Source of the DNA: Bacteroidales bacterium
GTDB taxonomy: Bacteria > Bacteroidota > Bacteroidia > Bacteroidales > UBA932
Length of the DNA: 16,043 nucleotides
Direction: 5' to 3'
Assembly (NCBI GenBank): GCA_021443625.1
Contig: JABUTP010000007.1
Coordinates: forward strand, 17,921-33,963
This document shows, one piece after another, positions 6,217-15,420 of the stretch. The notes beneath the pieces were generated by a model. The model searched no databases. It saw nothing but the letters and a program-made list of their open reading frames with translations, and was not told where the DNA came from. How positions within the stretch are numbered: the stretch's first letter is position 1; every line of letters begins with the position of its first letter. The position numbers and the translations under genes were made by a program.

Positions 6217-7227
6217 ATGAAAAAGTTCAAAGTTGCAGTAGTAGGGGCCACGGGCCTTGTAGGCAGTAAAATGATTGAGGTTTTGGGAGAGGTCGCCTTC
6301 CCCGTGGGAGAACTTGTTCCTTGCGCCTCGGAGCGTTCCATCGGCAAGAGCGTGGAGTTCGGAGGGAAGCAGTGGAAAGTCGTGAGTCTTGCCGACGGCG
6401 TGGCTTCCCATCCCGACATCGCCATCTTCTCTGCCGGCGCTGGAGTTTCCAAAGAGTGGGCCCCCCGTTTTGCAGAAGTCGGATGCAGGGTTATCGACAA
6501 CTCCTCGTGCTGGCGTATGGACCCCACCAAGAAGCTTGTGGTACCCGAGATCAACGGCAGCGTCATTACCCCGGAAGATATGATTATAGCCAACCCCAAC
6601 TGCTCCACCATCCAGATGGTGCTGGCTCTTGCCCCCCTCCACAAACGCTACACCATCAAGCGCGTGGTGGTTTCGACCTACCAGTCAGTGACGGGCAGCG
6701 GTATGAAGGGTATCCACCAGATGCTCCGCGAACGGGGCGACAGTTCGGCACAGGAACTGCCCAACGCATATCCTTACCAAATAGACCGCAACATCATCCC
6801 CCATATCGACGTGTTCCTCGAGAACGGATACACCAAGGAGGAAATGAAAATGGTCAACGAGACCTGCAAGATTTTCGGGGACGACTCAATCAAGGTTACC
6901 GCCACAACCGTCCGCGTGCCGGTGACCGGAGGACACAGCGAATCGGTGAACGTGGAGTTTGCAAAACCTTACGAACTCGATGACATCAAGGCCATTTATG
7001 CCAACGGCGAGGCCGAGGGGTGCGTTCTCAGGGACGACGTGGCAAACAACGTGTATCCTATGCCCATAGAGGCCTTCGGCACCAACGAAACCTATGTAGG
7101 ACGTCTGCGCCGCGACTTTTCGGCAGAGAATTGTCTCAATATGTGGATTGTGGCAGACAACCTCAGGGTGGGTGCCGCCACAAATGCAGTGCGCATAGCA
7201 CAATATATAGCAAAAAACATCCTTTAA
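6217..7227 (+). CDS. asd: Aspartate-semialdehyde dehydrogenase
   Basis: The 336-residue cytoplasmic enzyme reduces aspartyl phosphate to aspartate semialdehyde with NADPH, linking the kinase and dehydrogenase halves of the upstream thrA product. It shows the N-terminal nucleotide-binding GATGLVG (10-16), the catalytic Cys129 in NPNCSTIQ, and the conserved His240 in TGGHSE. The length is typical. ATG 6217 starts 32 bases after the thrA stop with no promoter-like element between them, so it is read as the third gene of the operon. The same product also feeds lysine and diaminopimelate synthesis, so a second asd copy may exist elsewhere. Confidence 0.96.
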   Translation: MKKFKVAVVGATGLVGSKMIEVLGEVAFPVGELVPCASERSIGKSVEFGGKQWKVVSLADGVASHPDIAIFSAGAGVSKEWAPRFAEVGCRVIDNSSCWRMDPTKKLVVPEINGSVITPEDMIIANPNCSTIQMVLALAPLHKRYTIKRVVVSTYQSVTGSGMKGIHQMLRERGDSSAQELPNAYPYQIDRNIIPHIDVFLENGYTKEEMKMVNETCKIFGDDSIKVTATTVRVPVTGGHSESVNVEFAKPYELDDIKAIYANGEAEGCVLRDDVANNVYPMPIEAFGTNETYVGRLRRDFSAENCLNMWIVADNLRVGAATNAVRIAQYIAKNIL

Positions 7228-7239
7228 TAGATCCTTTTT

Positions 7240-7265
7240 GACTACCTTAGTGGTCCATTTTTCAT
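7240..7265 (+). terminator. Weak hairpin between asd and the first SusC gene
   Basis: GACTAC (7240-7245) pairs with GTGGTC (7250-7255) around a CTTA loop, 6 bp with one wobble, followed by CATTTTTC. The stem is short and the T-run only five bases, so it may be a weak terminator or attenuator, or nothing. The 47-base gap holds no TAnnTTTG element. Confidence 0.25.
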
Positions 7266-7274
7266 TGACTGTAT

Positions 7275-10200
7275 ATGAATTTCAAATCGTTCCGTCTGTT
7301 CCTGCTGCTGGTTTCGGCCATTCTCACGATGGCGCCACGCACAATGGCGGCGCAGACAACCGTTGCCGGAAGGACCGTAACCTGTAAGGTTCAGGACAAG
7401 GTCGGCCCCATCCCCGGCGCAAATGTTTTGGTAACCGGCACCCAGATTGGTGGGTTCACCGATGCCGATGGAGTCATTGTCCTCGCCAAAGTCCCCTCCG
7501 GAGCCGTTCTGGAAGTTTCGTTTGTCGGATATATCTCCCAGAAAATCACAGTCGGCAGCAAATCCGTGCTGACGGTAACACTGGAAGAAGACAAACAGGC
7601 CATTGACGAGTCGGTGGTCATTGCCTACGGCCACCAGAAGAAGGTCACGGTGACGGGAGCCATCGAGTCGGTAAAGAACGAACAGCTCGTGGAAACCCAG
7701 GTGCCGAACTTCGCCAATGCTTTGGCGGGCCGCGTAGCCGGTCTTACCACCATTCAGGACAGCGGACAGCCGGGTTACGATGCGGTTACCATATATCTGC
7801 GCGGTCAGGGCACATCGTCGGACAACACCCCTCTGGTGCTCATCGACGGCGTTCCGAGTGACGAAAAGGCGGACAAACTCGGAATGATGGACGTCAATGA
7901 GGTTGCATCGGTAACCATTCTCAAAGACGCCGCCTCCACTGCCATATTCGGTTCCCGCGGTGCCAACGGTGTTATTCTCATCACCACCCGCCGCGGAGAA
8001 GCCGGCAAGAATGTGCTTGAGGCGCAGGTTACCACCAGTGTGGCTTCGCTCCACTTCCCCTGGACCCGCATTTCGTCGGCACAGCACGCCCAGCTGCGCA
8101 ACCAGGCCCTCCGCAACGACGGTCTCACCCCCGCCTACTCCGACTGGCAGATAGAGCAGTTCAAGGCCAACGGCGGCGACCCGTTCTTCCCCAACAGAAA
8201 CATATACAAGGAAAACTTCGCGAAATTCGCCCCCACCGAGCGCGTTTCGCTCAATATCAGCGGCGGTTCCAAGAAAACCCGCTATTTCTCCAACTTCAAT
8301 GTCATAAACCAGGATGGAAACGTCAAGATTCTCCCCAAGAAAGACCTTGGCTACAACGCGCAGTTCAGCATGTTGCGCTACACCATCCGCAACAACTTCG
8401 ACTTCAACCTCAACGAGAGGCTCAAACTCACCCTCAACCTCTCCATCTATTTCCAGAAGATGACCCAGCCCAGCGGCGGCACGGACGTATTCGTGACGGC
8501 GCTCCAGACCCCTCCCACCAACCCCGGTCCTCTGACCGTGGCGGGCTACGGGGCTCCCGCAGGGCAGATTGTGGCACGGGAAAACTCCACCACCACATCG
8601 GCCTATGCCACCCTCAACCGCTCGGGTTACTATATGGACACCAACTTCTCGCTCATCTCCAAGTTCATTGCCGAATACGATTTCAGCAAATTCGTCAAAG
8701 GGTTGAGCATGCAGGCGGTGGTGGCCTACAACGACTTTGCATCGGGCTGGCTCAGCGGCAGCCAGAAGAGTTACGACGCCTACACTTTCAGCCGTGCCAA
8801 CGGCCCGGGCGAGCAATCGAAATATGTGGCGTCGCGCATCAATCAGGACGAGACTTTCAGCATCGGCACCCGCGGCGTTTCGGGCAACCAGATGCTGCAG
8901 CTCCACTTCATCACCAACTACGACCGCCAGTTCGGCGACCACACCATCGGCGCAATGGTCTTTGCGCAGGCAGAGACCAAGATGACCAATGCGATGAACA
9001 AGAACAACGCTGTCCGCGAATCCCTCCCCTACAAATATGCGGGAGTGGCGGGACGCGTGCAGTGGGCGTACCTATCCAAATATATGGCAGAGTTTGACGC
9101 CGGATACAACGGTTCGGAGCAGTTCGCCCCCTCCAAACGGTTCGGTTTCTTCCCTGCCGTTTCGGGAGGATGGGTCATCAGCAGCGAACCTTTCATGAAA
9201 AACAACCCCGTCATAAGTCTGTTGAAAGTGAGGGCTTCCGTAGGTAAGGTCGGCAACGACCGCCTCGGCACCGAGAGGTTCATCTACTACTCCACTGTGA
9301 GCAAGACAGCCGCCGGATATGCCGGCAGCCTCAACCACGGATTGGGCGTTGAGCAAGTCTATATGGGCAACCCCGACGTGCAGTGGGAAGACGTCATCAA
9401 GCAGAACTACGGTGTGGAAATGGAATTTCTCAAGAATTTCCGTCTGGAGGCCGATATATTCCACGAGAGTTGCGACAACCGTCTCTACAGTCTCCGCGGA
9501 ATCCCCGCCGTGGGAGGTATAGCCAACTCAGCCATCCCCCGTTTCAACCTCGGCTCGTCGGTCAACCGCGGATTTGAGGTCAAACTCAACTGGGGGAAAC
9601 AGCTCAGACAGGACCTCAAGGCAGATTTCTCGGGACAATTCTCCTACGCCAAGAACAAAATCGTGAGCTGCGGCGAACCCGAACTTGACGACAGTTATCT
9701 CTACCGCAAGCGTGAGGAAGGGTTTATGTCGGGACAATGCTGGGGCCTTGCCATTGACTACAGCAACGGCAACGGATTCATCAATACCGAGGAGGAACTT
9801 GAGAGAGCCAGGGAGATGTACAACATAGGTACTCCCCGCCTCGGCGACTTCCTCTACAAGGACTCCAACAACGACGGCTACATTGACGACCGCGACCTCG
9901 TTCCCATTGGCAACAGCGTGGTGCCCGTCATCAGTTACGGTTTCAACTTCGGCATCCAGTACAAGCGCATCTCCCTCAGCGCCCAGTTCAACGGTATGGG
10001 CAAGGTTTCCGCCTACCGTATGGGTCTCGGAGTTTCCGAGCAGGGGGCCGTGGGAAGTTACACCGACTACCACCTCCGCGCCTGGACTCCCGAACGCTAC
10101 GCCAATGGCCAAAAGATAGAGTATCCGGCCCTCAGCACCGTCAGTGGAGTGAGCCACCGTGCCAACGACTTCTTCATCAACAACCGCTCCTATCTGAGGC

Positions 10201-10409
10201 TCAAAAACCTTGAGATTGCCTACGGACTGCCCCAGAACCGCGTGTTCAAGTCGCTCGGAGTTGCCGGCGGCAGCATTTTCTTCTACGGCAACAACGTCTT
10301 CATCATCGATGGCCAGAGGGTAAGGGCGGTGGATGCGGAGACCAGCGGCGAGTCCATCTATTATCCTCTCAACCAAACCTATTCGCTTGGTGTCAATCTC
10401 AAATTCTAA
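7275..10409 (+). CDS. SusC/RagA-family TonB-dependent outer-membrane transporter (first pair)
   Basis: The 1044-residue beta-barrel importer begins with a signal peptide, probably cleaved near Ala25-Ala26. A carboxypeptidase-regulatory-like domain (about 30-105) follows, then a TonB-box-like segment DESVVIAYG (111-119). The plug includes LIDGVP (189-194) and ILKDAAS...GSRGANGVILITTRRG ending near residue 240. The barrel finishes with YSLGVNLKF and a C-terminal Phe, as outer-membrane proteins usually do. A calcium-loop-like D-x-N-x-D-G-x-I-D-x-x-D motif is at 863-874. The protein should pair with the SusD-like lipoprotein 12 bases downstream to import an oligomer, such as a glycan or peptide, using TonB energy. 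No enzyme in view tells the substrate. ATG 7275 gives the signal peptide and the expected family length. Confidence 0.95.
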   Translation: MNFKSFRLFLLLVSAILTMAPRTMAAQTTVAGRTVTCKVQDKVGPIPGANVLVTGTQIGGFTDADGVIVLAKVPSGAVLEVSFVGYISQKITVGSKSVLTVTLEEDKQAIDESVVIAYGHQKKVTVTGAIESVKNEQLVETQVPNFANALAGRVAGLTTIQDSGQPGYDAVTIYLRGQGTSSDNTPLVLIDGVPSDEKADKLGMMDVNEVASVTILKDAASTAIFGSRGANGVILITTRRGEAGKNVLEAQVTTSVASLHFPWTRISSAQHAQLRNQALRNDGLTPAYSDWQIEQFKANGGDPFFPNRNIYKENFAKFAPTERVSLNISGGSKKTRYFSNFNVINQDGNVKILPKKDLGYNAQFSMLRYTIRNNFDFNLNERLKLTLNLSIYFQKMTQPSGGTDVFVTALQTPPTNPGPLTVAGYGAPAGQIVARENSTTTSAYATLNRSGYYMDTNFSLISKFIAEYDFSKFVKGLSMQAVVAYNDFASGWLSGSQKSYDAYTFSRANGPGEQSKYVASRINQDETFSIGTRGVSGNQMLQLHFITNYDRQFGDHTIGAMVFAQAETKMTNAMNKNNAVRESLPYKYAGVAGRVQWAYLSKYMAEFDAGYNGSEQFAPSKRFGFFPAVSGGWVISSEPFMKNNPVISLLKVRASVGKVGNDRLGTERFIYYSTVSKTAAGYAGSLNHGLGVEQVYMGNPDVQWEDVIKQNYGVEMEFLKNFRLEADIFHESCDNRLYSLRGIPAVGGIANSAIPRFNLGSSVNRGFEVKLNWGKQLRQDLKADFSGQFSYAKNKIVSCGEPELDDSYLYRKREEGFMSGQCWGLAIDYSNGNGFINTEEELERAREMYNIGTPRLGDFLYKDSNNDGYIDDRDLVPIGNSVVPVISYGFNFGIQYKRISLSAQFNGMGKVSAYRMGLGVSEQGAVGSYTDYHLRAWTPERYANGQKIEYPALSTVSGVSHRANDFFINNRSYLRLKNLEIAYGLPQNRVFKSLGVAGGSIFFYGNNVFIIDGQRVRAVDAETSGESIYYPLNQTYSLGVNLKF

Positions 10410-10421
10410 CGCGTACAGATT

Positions 10422-12227
10422 ATGAAACTCAAGCATATTATTTCAGCAGCAGGGATTGCTCTCATGATGACTTCTTGCCAGGCCGTCAGCGATTGGATTG
10501 AACGACAGGATACCGGAGACATCTCATTTGACGCCATCTGGCAGGACGACAACTACGTTGAGGGATTTCTCAACAATGCAATGATATACATCCCCGTCAA
10601 GGGATTCCTCTATTCGGGACTATACGAGCCGCTGTTCTGTCTCACCGACGACGGCTGGTCTTCCGACGACGGCAGCGGCCTGCTCGCCCAGATTATATAT
10701 CAGGGCATCTACAGCGCCGAAAGCCACCCTCTGAGCGGTGACCGCTACGCCGACCTTCTGGAGCGCATCCGCAACATCAACATCTTCCTGGAGCACATTG
10801 TGCTGCCCGAAACCGCCGTCAAGAACGAGTCTTCGCGCAACAGGATGATAGCCGATGCCCACACCCTGAGGGCTTTCTATATGACCGAACTGTTCAAATG
10901 GTACGGTCCCCTGCCCATTATGGACAAACCGACCGACCTCAACACCAACTACGCAAATGTCCGCAGGGCGACGCCCTACGAATACGCCAAGTTCATCTGC
11001 AACGACTGCGACATAGCCCTCACCTACAGCGATTTCCCCTGGAGAAGCACCAACGCGAGCGATGCCGGCCGCATGCACAAGGGAGTGGCGATGGCCCTCA
11101 AATCGACCGTGATGCTGATGGCGGCCAGTCCCCTGTTCAACCGCGGCGAAAACCATTGGGAAGAGGCCTACGAGGTGACGAAGGCGGCGGTGGATTCCCT
11201 TACCTCCCACGGCTACGCCCTCTTCACCAAATGCACCAGCACCAAAATCTACGGCAACGGCCCCGCATCGGCGTGGAGGCAGTACAATGCGGCCTCCATC
11301 ACCCTCTACTCCAACAACCCCACCGACAAGGAGACCATTTATGTTGACAAGACGGGAACCCTTGCCCTTTACAGCCAGAACTACGTGGGTTCGGAATTGC
11401 CCAATCTCTATAAATGCGGCACCTGCCCCACTCAGGAACTGGTGGATGCCTACGAAACCACCGACGGAGTTCCGGTTCTGAATCTGGAGAGGCCATATCT
11501 CGACGACCAGCATCTCAAGCCGAATTTCAATCCGAACAACAAGCTGTACGACGAAAAGAACCCCTACGCCAACCGCGACCCCCGGTTCGAGCAGACCATT
11601 CTCCATCAGGGAAGCACCTACACCTGGGACGCCACCTACACCCTCGACGTTTCGGAAGGGGGTTTGAACCACCGCTCCTCCGACGCTTCGGAGCGCAGTT
11701 TCACCCGCACGGGCTACTACTACTGCAAGACCATCACCCCCAACTGCAGCATGAACCAGCCCTCTATGAGTCCTACCTACAAACACTACAGATTGTCTGA
11801 ACTCTACCTCAACTACGCCGAGGCGGCTGCCGAGGCGGGACATCTGGAGGAGGCGCGCAGTGCGGTGAACGTAATCCGCTCCAGGGTCAAGATGCCCAAC
11901 ATCCCCGCTGGCCTTTCGGCAAAAGAACTGTTGCTCCGCATCAAGAACGAGCGCCGCGTGGAACTCGCCTGCGAAGAGCACCGCTTCTTCGACCTCAGAC
12001 GCTGGTGCAATCCCGACGAGACGCTGGAGTCCGTCACCCGCTACGCAACGGGCGTGGACGTCACGTTCAACAGCGACTCCACCGAAACCTATTACACCCG
12101 CGTTTCCGTCCGCAACAGCGGCAGGGCAGGGTATGAATCGCGCAACAAACTCCTCCCCATACCCAAGGATGAAGCCTCATTGATGAACAATCTCACAGGC
12201 GAATATTATCAGAATCTCGGTTGGTAA
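10422..12227 (+). CDS. SusD/RagB-family surface lipoprotein (first pair)
   Basis: The 601-residue substrate-binding lipoprotein forms the lid of the upstream SusC transporter. The lipobox ends M-M-T-S-C with Cys19 as the lipid anchor. SusD-family hallmarks are visible: a helical block with LRAFYMTELFKWYGPLPI from residue 149, then a KGVAMALKSTVMLMAASPLFN block, and the C-terminal SusD helix YRLSELYLNYAEAAAEAG. After these come a KNERRVELACEEHRFFDLRRW block (about 509-529) and a terminal LLPIPKDEASLMN. The length is usual for the family. It begins 12 bases after the SusC stop, so the pair is co-transcribed. The substrate is unknown. Confidence 0.95.
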   Translation: MKLKHIISAAGIALMMTSCQAVSDWIERQDTGDISFDAIWQDDNYVEGFLNNAMIYIPVKGFLYSGLYEPLFCLTDDGWSSDDGSGLLAQIIYQGIYSAESHPLSGDRYADLLERIRNINIFLEHIVLPETAVKNESSRNRMIADAHTLRAFYMTELFKWYGPLPIMDKPTDLNTNYANVRRATPYEYAKFICNDCDIALTYSDFPWRSTNASDAGRMHKGVAMALKSTVMLMAASPLFNRGENHWEEAYEVTKAAVDSLTSHGYALFTKCTSTKIYGNGPASAWRQYNAASITLYSNNPTDKETIYVDKTGTLALYSQNYVGSELPNLYKCGTCPTQELVDAYETTDGVPVLNLERPYLDDQHLKPNFNPNNKLYDEKNPYANRDPRFEQTILHQGSTYTWDATYTLDVSEGGLNHRSSDASERSFTRTGYYYCKTITPNCSMNQPSMSPTYKHYRLSELYLNYAEAAAEAGHLEEARSAVNVIRSRVKMPNIPAGLSAKELLLRIKNERRVELACEEHRFFDLRRWCNPDETLESVTRYATGVDVTFNSDSTETYYTRVSVRNSGRAGYESRNKLLPIPKDEASLMNNLTGEYYQNLGW

Positions 12228-12249
12228 GGATTAATCAGGAAGCTACGTT

Positions 12250-15200
12250 ATGAAAATAAGATACAAGTTAACAATGTTGATGGTGGCGGCACTGGCAATG
12301 TGTAGCGCGTCACTGTATGCACAGGATGCATCCATTGTCAAAGTGAGCGGACACGTCACCGACAAGTGGGGCAACCCTCTGTTCGACGCCCTGCTCTGCA
12401 GTGAGAATGGAGCCAACCAATATATTGCAAACGCCGACGGTTCTTACGAACTCTCTATCCGCGACGCGAGCAGTTACGTGACCTTCACCTACCTTGGATT
12501 CAAGGACAAAAAGGTCTCAGTGGAGGAACTTATGGGGGAAAATGTCGTGGTGACAATGGAACTGGACGCCCAATATGAGGACGAATCGGTCGCCCTTCCC
12601 CTCTACAACATCAAAAAGAAATATCTGACCGGCTCGGTTTCGACAGTCTCGGGAAAGACTCTGGAAAAGACTTCCACCCTGCGCACCCAGGAATCGTATA
12701 TGGGAAGGCTTTTGGGTCTTGGAATGCAGGAGGCCGATGCAAATCCCTCCATCCAGAGTCAGGTTACAAATATGAATATCCGCGGAGCCCACTCTCCCAA
12801 CTATCAGCAGCACGTTTCCATAATACTGGACGGACTGCTGTACGACGGACACAACACCTATGACGGCGGCATTCTCAACTACCTCAACCCCCACGAGATT
12901 GAGAGTATCACCGTTATCCGCGACGCCGCCACGCAGGCCCTTTACGGATTGAATGCGGGCGACGGCATCATCTCCATCACCACCCGCCGCGGACAGCAGG
13001 GAGAACCCCGGGTTTTGGTGAGTTACGAACACGCCCTGCGCGGGATGGACACCAAACGCTACCAGCCTTACTCGTCTTACGAACACGCCCTGATGCGCAA
13101 CCAGGCAGCCATAAACGACGGCTCCAAACCCATATTCTCGGACATTGATCTTGAGCGTTACAAGGACGGCACTTACGCCAACCGAAACTATTACGACGAA
13201 TATCTTAAACAGTTCACCCAGTTTGACAAACTCTATCTCTCGATAGGAGGAGGCAGCGATTACGTGCAGTATTTGTGCAATTTCCAGTGGATGCACAACG
13301 GCTCGCCATTCATCACCCCTTCGAATTATGAGAATCCCGACGTCAAGAACGGTTCCAAGGCCGACTATCTCCACGTCACCTCCAATCTCGACGCCAAACT
13401 GAATTATTTCATCTCCACCTCGTTCACCCTCCGCAGTGACTTCAAGCTGGAGAACGGTCTGGGCACTGCGCCCACCGACCGAATGAGGGTCCGCACCGGA
13501 GATATGCTGCAGCATATCCTCATCGCCGCCCCCACTCTGGTGTCGCTGTATGCTCCCGAAGGGGCGTTTGCCGAAGGGAGGGACATCTCCGGAAAGCCCA
13601 TTTTCAGCAAAAACAGCCAGTCGGTGGGTATCTGGAACATTTCCTACCCCACCAACCCCTACAGCGAACTCACCCAGTCGGGTATGACCAAGAGTTACAC
13701 CACCTACGTTCACATGGACGCCAAGGTCAATTTCGACCTCGAGATGTTCACCAAGGGACTCAGCGGCCAGATCGGATTCGCATTCAAGGGAGGTGGAGAC
13801 AAGGACATCGACTACTCCAAGAACAGCACGATGTATCAGGCGGTAACCAACGATTTCACCTTTTTCCGCCAGGCGGGCGACGAGGTTGACACCAACGGTT
13901 ACTCCAAATACTACACTTTCTGCTACAGCTACGAGTATTTTGCACGGCTCAACTACGAAAGAACCCTGCGCGACCACTATTTCAATGCCGTGGCTTACGC
14001 CAACCATCGCGAAAACATCTCGCGCGACGTGGGAGGTTTGAACAATATCCCCTACCGCTCGGAATTCTGGGGAGGAAACCTCTACTATTCGTATAAGGAC
14101 CGCTACATCGCCTCCGCCACCCTATGCTACTCGGGTACGGGCGATTTCCCCACAGACCACAGGTTCAGTTTCACTCCGGGTTTCGGTCTGGGATGGATTG
14201 TCTCCAACGAAGGTTTCCTGAAGGACAACAAGGTGGTTTCGTTCCTGAAATTCCGCGGCAACGCGGGACGCACCGCCCGCGAGGATTTCGGTCAGGGCAG
14301 GTTCTCCTACAAGGCCGACATCACCGTGGGAACCTGGGATTCGGGCTATATGGGAAATCCCACCCTGCGCCCCGAATTTGTGGACGCCGTGGATTTCGGT
14401 GTTGACCTTACCCTGTTCAACAGGTTGAGCATCACCGCCTCGCGGTTCAAGGAGAGAGTTCAGAACGCCTATATGGTTTCCACCACCTACATCCCCGAAT
14501 TCCAGGGAGTGGCCCTGTCCAACTACACAGCCCGCAACTCCGGTAAATTCGTCAACGAAGGGTACGAACTGGGCATCGACTACATCCAGCCCATCGGACG
14601 CAACGTCACCCTCACCCTCGGGGCAAGCACCAGCCACAACGAGAACGAAATCCAATACATAGGCGAAACCGAGAAATCCGAGGATTATTACGAAAGGTAC
14701 GCCACCCAGGGCCACCCTTGGGGAAGTATCCGCGGCTACCGCATCGACTATGAAGGGGGCGACGCCCACAACGGATTCTTCAACTCCCAGGAGGAGATTG
14801 AAAGCTGCGGCATAGATTATTCCTATCTGGGCAACATCCGCCCCGGCGACTTCCGTTACAAAGACCTCAACGGCGACGGAGCCATCGACGCCAAGGATAT
14901 TGAAACATTCAAGTATTCCATCCTTCCCCAGCAGTATTTCAGCTTCAATTTCGGGTTCCGCTACAAACGGTTCGAAATAAGCGCCCTGCTGCACGGAGCA
15001 TCGAAGGTCTATCGTGACATCGGGGACCAGTATTCGTTCGGATACGGATGGGACGGCATCTACAGCGACCTCCACGCCAACGCCTGGACCGCCGAGAAAT
15101 TTGCCGCCGGCGAAAAGATTGACGCCCCCGCCCTCTCGCTGCGCAGCGCATCGAGCTACAAGACCAACGATTACTACGTCAACGACGGGTCTTACCTCAA

Positions 15201-15405
15201 ACTTAAAAATGTGGCTGCCACATACGTTCTTCCCGACAATGTCGCCAAGAGAATCGCCGCACAGGAAATCAAGGTGACCCTGACGGGGCAGAACCTCGTC
15301 ACCTGGGACCGTATGCGGAGCGACTACATAGACCCCGAAACCGGAACCCTCTCCGTATTCCAGCCTATGAGGGTTGTCAGCGCCGGCGTGGGCATCACAT
15401 TCTAA
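12250..15405 (+). CDS. SusC/RagA-family TonB-dependent outer-membrane transporter (second pair, divergent)
   Basis: The 1051-residue protein has a signal peptide cleaved after about Ala24 (LYA-QD), then a carboxypeptidase-regulatory-like domain (about 30-105). The plug has an IILDGLLYDG block and VIRDAATQALYGLNAGDGIISITTRRG, ending at residue 248. The barrel ends in VGITF. A D-x-N-x-D-G-x-I-D-x-x-D loop lies at 872-883. The segment where the TonB box should be reads DESVALPLYNIKKK (from residue 111) and lacks the usual V-V-x-G-Y-G core, and the plug motif ALYGLNAGDG differs from the common AIYGSRGANG. The protein is clearly a different SusC subfamily from the first copy, not a recent duplicate. 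It follows the first SusD by 22 bases, so all four transport genes look co-transcribed. Confidence 0.94.
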   Translation: MKIRYKLTMLMVAALAMCSASLYAQDASIVKVSGHVTDKWGNPLFDALLCSENGANQYIANADGSYELSIRDASSYVTFTYLGFKDKKVSVEELMGENVVVTMELDAQYEDESVALPLYNIKKKYLTGSVSTVSGKTLEKTSTLRTQESYMGRLLGLGMQEADANPSIQSQVTNMNIRGAHSPNYQQHVSIILDGLLYDGHNTYDGGILNYLNPHEIESITVIRDAATQALYGLNAGDGIISITTRRGQQGEPRVLVSYEHALRGMDTKRYQPYSSYEHALMRNQAAINDGSKPIFSDIDLERYKDGTYANRNYYDEYLKQFTQFDKLYLSIGGGSDYVQYLCNFQWMHNGSPFITPSNYENPDVKNGSKADYLHVTSNLDAKLNYFISTSFTLRSDFKLENGLGTAPTDRMRVRTGDMLQHILIAAPTLVSLYAPEGAFAEGRDISGKPIFSKNSQSVGIWNISYPTNPYSELTQSGMTKSYTTYVHMDAKVNFDLEMFTKGLSGQIGFAFKGGGDKDIDYSKNSTMYQAVTNDFTFFRQAGDEVDTNGYSKYYTFCYSYEYFARLNYERTLRDHYFNAVAYANHRENISRDVGGLNNIPYRSEFWGGNLYYSYKDRYIASATLCYSGTGDFPTDHRFSFTPGFGLGWIVSNEGFLKDNKVVSFLKFRGNAGRTAREDFGQGRFSYKADITVGTWDSGYMGNPTLRPEFVDAVDFGVDLTLFNRLSITASRFKERVQNAYMVSTTYIPEFQGVALSNYTARNSGKFVNEGYELGIDYIQPIGRNVTLTLGASTSHNENEIQYIGETEKSEDYYERYATQGHPWGSIRGYRIDYEGGDAHNGFFNSQEEIESCGIDYSYLGNIRPGDFRYKDLNGDGAIDAKDIETFKYSILPQQYFSFNFGFRYKRFEISALLHGASKVYRDIGDQYSFGYGWDGIYSDLHANAWTAEKFAAGEKIDAPALSLRSASSYKTNDYYVNDGSYLKLKNVAATYVLPDNVAKRIAAQEIKVTLTGQNLVTWDRMRSDYIDPETGTLSVFQPMRVVSAGVGITF

Positions 15406-15420
15406 AACGGACTAAGAGTT

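Noticed and set aside
7237..7270. Two TTGACT strings (7237-7242, 7265-7270) as -35 boxes for SusC
   Set aside because: No suitable -10 lies at about 17 bases from the first, and Bacteroidota primary promoters use TTTG/TAnnTTTG instead.
7242..8942. 566-codon open frame on the minus strand
   Set aside because: It lies fully antisense to the well-supported first SusC gene. Its Gly/Val/Glu-rich, domain-free translation is what the strong codon bias of the opposite strand produces.
10620..11981. 453-codon minus-strand open frame
   Set aside because: It is antisense to the SusD gene, has no recognisable motif, and is explained by G+C-rich third positions on the coding strand.
12517..14007. 496-codon minus-strand open frame
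   Set aside because: It is a shadow of the second SusC gene, for the same reasons.
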